From: Flexivirga caeni
GTDB taxonomy: Bacteria; Actinomycetota; Actinomycetes; Actinomycetales; Dermatophilaceae
NCBI RefSeq assembly: GCF_003724155.1
Contig: NZ_RJJQ01000005.1
Coordinates: 1-64,000 of the forward strand
DNA: 64,000 nt
Direction of reading: 5' to 3'
Part shown: positions 62,054 to 64,000 of the stretch, one piece after another
Layout of the letters: every line of letters starts with the position of its first letter
Position numbering within the stretch: the first letter of the stretch is position 1
Made by a program: the position numbers and the translations under genes
The notes under the pieces: generated by a model
What the model saw: the letters and a program-made list of their open reading frames with translations, nothing else
Database searches by the model: none
What the model was told of the DNA's origin: nothing

Positions 62054-63469
62054 GTGGCCGACCGACTGAGCGCGCTCGATGCGTCGTTTTTCTACCTGCA
62101 GGACCGTTCGACGCCGATGCATGTCGGCTCGGTGCTGATCTTCGAACCGACCGGAGGCGGATTCGACTACGAACAGCTGGTCGGCCTGGTCAGCAACCGC
62201 ATCGCGTTCGTGCCGCGGTACCGGCAGAAGGTGCGCCAGCTACCGGCGCGGCTGCTGCCGCCGATGTGGGTCGATGACGACGAGTTCGATGTCAGCTACC
62301 ACGTGCGCCGGTCGGCGCTGCCCAAACCGGGCACGGCAGAGCAGCTCGAGGAGTTCGTCGGCCGGGTGCAGGCGCGGCCGCTCGACCCGGACCGGCCCCT
62401 GTGGGAGCTCTACCTCGTCGACGGGCTCGCCGGCGGCCGGTTCGCCATCGTCACCAAGACGCACATCGCCCTGGTCGATGGCATCCACGCGATCGACATC
62501 GGCCAGATCATCGTCGACCCGGAGGCCACTCGCGAGCACCCGATCCCGCAGACGTGGCGGGCGGCGCGGCCACCGAACGCGCTGGAGCTGGTCGCAGCCG
62601 TCGCCGGAGACGTCGCGCGCAACCCGCGCAGCGCCGGCCAGTTGCTGGCCGGAGGGATCGGCGGGGTCGTGTCCGGCGCGGGACGGCTGACTCGCAGGGG
62701 CGTCTCCGGCGCGGCCTCGGCGACCGGCGTGCTCGCGCGGATGGCGGCGAGCCCCGCGCCCGACAGCGTGCTCAACCGCACGGTGAGCGCCCACCGCAGG
62801 TTCGTGATGGTCTCGACCGGCCTGGATACCTATCGCCGGGTCCGCGCGCAATGTCCCGAGAGTGTCACCGTGCACGACGTCGTGCTCGCGACCATCACCG
62901 GGGCGCTGCGGGGCTGGCTGCTTGCGCGCGGTGAAGCGGTGCCCGGCGCCGAGACGGTCCGCGCGCTCGTCCCCCTCAGCGTCGAGCACGAGGACGGTGA
63001 GGGCGAAGAGGTGTCGCCGATGTTCGTCGACCTGCCAGTCGGCGAGGCGCGCCCGATGATGCGGCTGCACCAGATCGCCTACGCGACGGCGGCCCAGCTG
63101 GAAGGCGGCGGGCCGGCCGTCGACGCTGCCTCGATCGCCGGTCTCGCCGGTTTCGCGCCGCCGACGTTGCACTCGCTCGGCGCTCGGCTCGGCAACGCCA
63201 TGTCGCGTCGCATGTTCAACCTGGTCGTCACGAACGTGCCCGGCCCGCAGCGCGTGCTGTATGCCGGTGACGCTCCGATGGTCGAGAGCTACCCCGTCAT
63301 ACCGCTGCCGAAGGGGCAGACCCTGTCGATCGGCCTGACGTCATACAACGGGCGGGTCGACTTCGGGCTGACCGCCGATCGCGACGCGATGCCCGACCTC
63401 GAGCTGTTTGGCCAGTGCCTGGCCGACGCGCTCGCCGAGCTACTGGACGAAACGGAGACACGCCCATGA
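62054..63469 (+). CDS. Wax ester synthase/diacylglycerol O-acyltransferase family protein
   Basis: A 471-residue WS/DGAT. It begins ADRLSALDASFFYLQDRSTPMHVGSVLIFEP, has LDPDRPLWELYLVDGL and, in the second domain, NLVVTNVPGPQRVLYAGDAPMVESYPVIPL. The HHxxxDG active site reads H137-I-A-L-V-D142-G, so the second, catalytic His is Ile. Some actinobacterial paralogues also lack it. The enzyme may be weakly active or act in another transfer. The position after secA matches tgs3 (Rv3234c). It overlaps the next gene by ATGA. Start is GTG 62054. Confidence 0.88.
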   Translation: MADRLSALDASFFYLQDRSTPMHVGSVLIFEPTGGGFDYEQLVGLVSNRIAFVPRYRQKVRQLPARLLPPMWVDDDEFDVSYHVRRSALPKPGTAEQLEEFVGRVQARPLDPDRPLWELYLVDGLAGGRFAIVTKTHIALVDGIHAIDIGQIIVDPEATREHPIPQTWRAARPPNALELVAAVAGDVARNPRSAGQLLAGGIGGVVSGAGRLTRRGVSGAASATGVLARMAASPAPDSVLNRTVSAHRRFVMVSTGLDTYRRVRAQCPESVTVHDVVLATITGALRGWLLARGEAVPGAETVRALVPLSVEHEDGEGEEVSPMFVDLPVGEARPMMRLHQIAYATAAQLEGGGPAVDAASIAGLAGFAPPTLHSLGARLGNAMSRRMFNLVVTNVPGPQRVLYAGDAPMVESYPVIPLPKGQTLSIGLTSYNGRVDFGLTADRDAMPDLELFGQCLADALAELLDETETRP

Positions 63470-63876
63470 GGGTCTACCTGCCGCTGGACGTCGACGACCT
63501 GGAGGCGTTGCACCGGACGCGAGTGCTGCCCGCCGGCGCCCGTGCGGCGTTCGCGGTGACCGACCGGCTGCGGGCCGCGGCGCCGGCGGAGGACCTGGAA
63601 GGCCTGGAATATCTCGCGACCCAGGAGGCCGCGACCGCCGCGGCTGCGCGCGGGGGGCGAGTGGTCGCCGCGGTGGACATGCGCGACGAACACGTCACGG
63701 ATCAGCCGGATGGTGAATCCCCTTCTGCTGTGCGGGTTTCCGGCGAACTGCCGCAGCAGCATGTCGCCAGTTTCCACGTGCTGGACCCCGCCGGCGAGCG
63801 CGACGTCGACGCCGACCTCGAGCTGTCCTGGTATGACGCGACCGAACTCGCCCTGGTGCTGGAAACGGTTTCCTGA
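63466..63876 (+). CDS. Small conserved protein (DUF6912-like)
   Basis: A 136-residue protein: MRVYLPLDVDDLEALHRTRVLPAGARAAFAVTDRLRAAAPAEDLEGLEYLATQEA, then DLELSWYDATELALVLETV at the end. The same short protein follows acyltransferase or secA-region genes in related actinobacteria; I recall it as DUF6912. No catalytic motif is visible. It is coupled to the acyltransferase through ATGA, so a shared operon is likely. Confidence 0.75.
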   Translation: MRVYLPLDVDDLEALHRTRVLPAGARAAFAVTDRLRAAAPAEDLEGLEYLATQEAATAAAARGGRVVAAVDMRDEHVTDQPDGESPSAVRVSGELPQQHVASFHVLDPAGERDVDADLELSWYDATELALVLETVS

Positions 63877-63965
63877 TGGGGTCTGCCCGACCACGCTGAG
63901 GGGGAATCCGAAACAATTCGGTGCGGGACTGTGGAGTAACCGCCGGAAGATGGCAAAGTCTCACT

Positions 63966-64000
63966 GTGCAATCCGTCCCCCGAACTCTGAACCGCATCGC
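63966..64000 (+). CDS. Possible start of a gene running off the window
   Basis: GTG 63966 opens a frame (QSVPRTLNRI...) that is still open at the right edge. The 89 bp before it show no other coding signal. Too little is present to identify a product or to be sure it is a gene. Confidence 0.25.
   Translation, partial: MQSVPRTLNRI

Overview
The window is a 64 kb piece of a high-GC actinobacterial chromosome. Several things in the sequence point to Actinomycetota: a WhiB-family Fe-S regulator, mycothione reductase, coenzyme F420 genes (fbiA, fbiB), the MtrA-MtrB-LpqB signalling unit, an actinobacterial SecA1 without a C-terminal zinc domain, a DUF222/HNH endonuclease, many GTG/TTG starts and many leaderless promoters. 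From memory of gene families I would place it in Micrococcales (Dermacoccaceae/Intrasporangiaceae-like), but this rests on impression and not on a search. The backbone follows the order known in Mycobacterium tuberculosis from birA (Rv3279c) to secA1 (Rv3240c) and tgs3 (Rv3234c), so most of it is conserved core chromosome with small accessory inserts.

Layout. 1-2.2 kb: remnant of an HNH endonuclease gene, a phosphotransferase gene broken by a stop codon, and a UPF0016/GDT1 cation exporter behind a yybP-ykoY type (Mn2+) riboswitch. 2.2-11.5 kb: a biotin ligase fused in frame to a class III adenylate cyclase, a two-component system, GtrA, purK-purE, UDP-glucose dehydrogenase, an F420-type oxidoreductase and an acyl-CoA dehydrogenase. 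11.6-12.9 kb: a VapBC-like pair, a decayed gene and a long hairpin. 12.9-21 kb: LCP cell-wall ligase, glycosyltransferase, 3-oxoacid CoA-transferase, a TIGR03089-like protein, AlkA-type glycosylase, fbiA-fbiB. 21-31.8 kb: whiB, a giant membrane glycosyltransferase with a DUF5719-like partner, and a mannose/phosphosugar cluster (DUF3499, phosphomannomutase fused to a Trm112-like protein, SIS isomerase).

32-42.7 kb: mycothione reductase, nagB with a non-canonical start, a broken NUDIX gene, a phosphatase, an accessory block (nested palindromes, DUF222/HNH gene, hydrolase bracketed by 17-bp direct repeats), then small enzymes and ahcY with a structured leader. 42.8-49.9 kb: MtrA-MtrB-LpqB, ComF, long HPF and a LuxR-type regulator. 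49.9-53.2 kb: two adjacent genes each carrying three GNAT domains. 53.5-64 kb: secA, Rv3235-like and LysM proteins, a BldC-like regulator, CpaB/CpaE-like genes, a SigE-family sigma factor with a likely anti-sigma partner, a wax-ester/diacylglycerol acyltransferase, and a small conserved protein.

The most unusual signal is not a gene. The heptamer GTATGNC (or GNCATAC) occurs about 110 times by my hand count, roughly once per 570 bp. It appears on both strands and in all reading frames, often at the cost of rare ATA, GTA and TAT codons, and in one place as an inverted pair forming a hairpin between convergent genes. This resembles the behaviour of DNA-uptake or protein-recognition words and deserves a genome-wide test. 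Other notable items are two in-frame gene fusions, an apparent AUC start codon for nagB, two families of short dispersed intergenic repeats, and about 17 genes whose -10 box lies 6-8 nt before the start codon.
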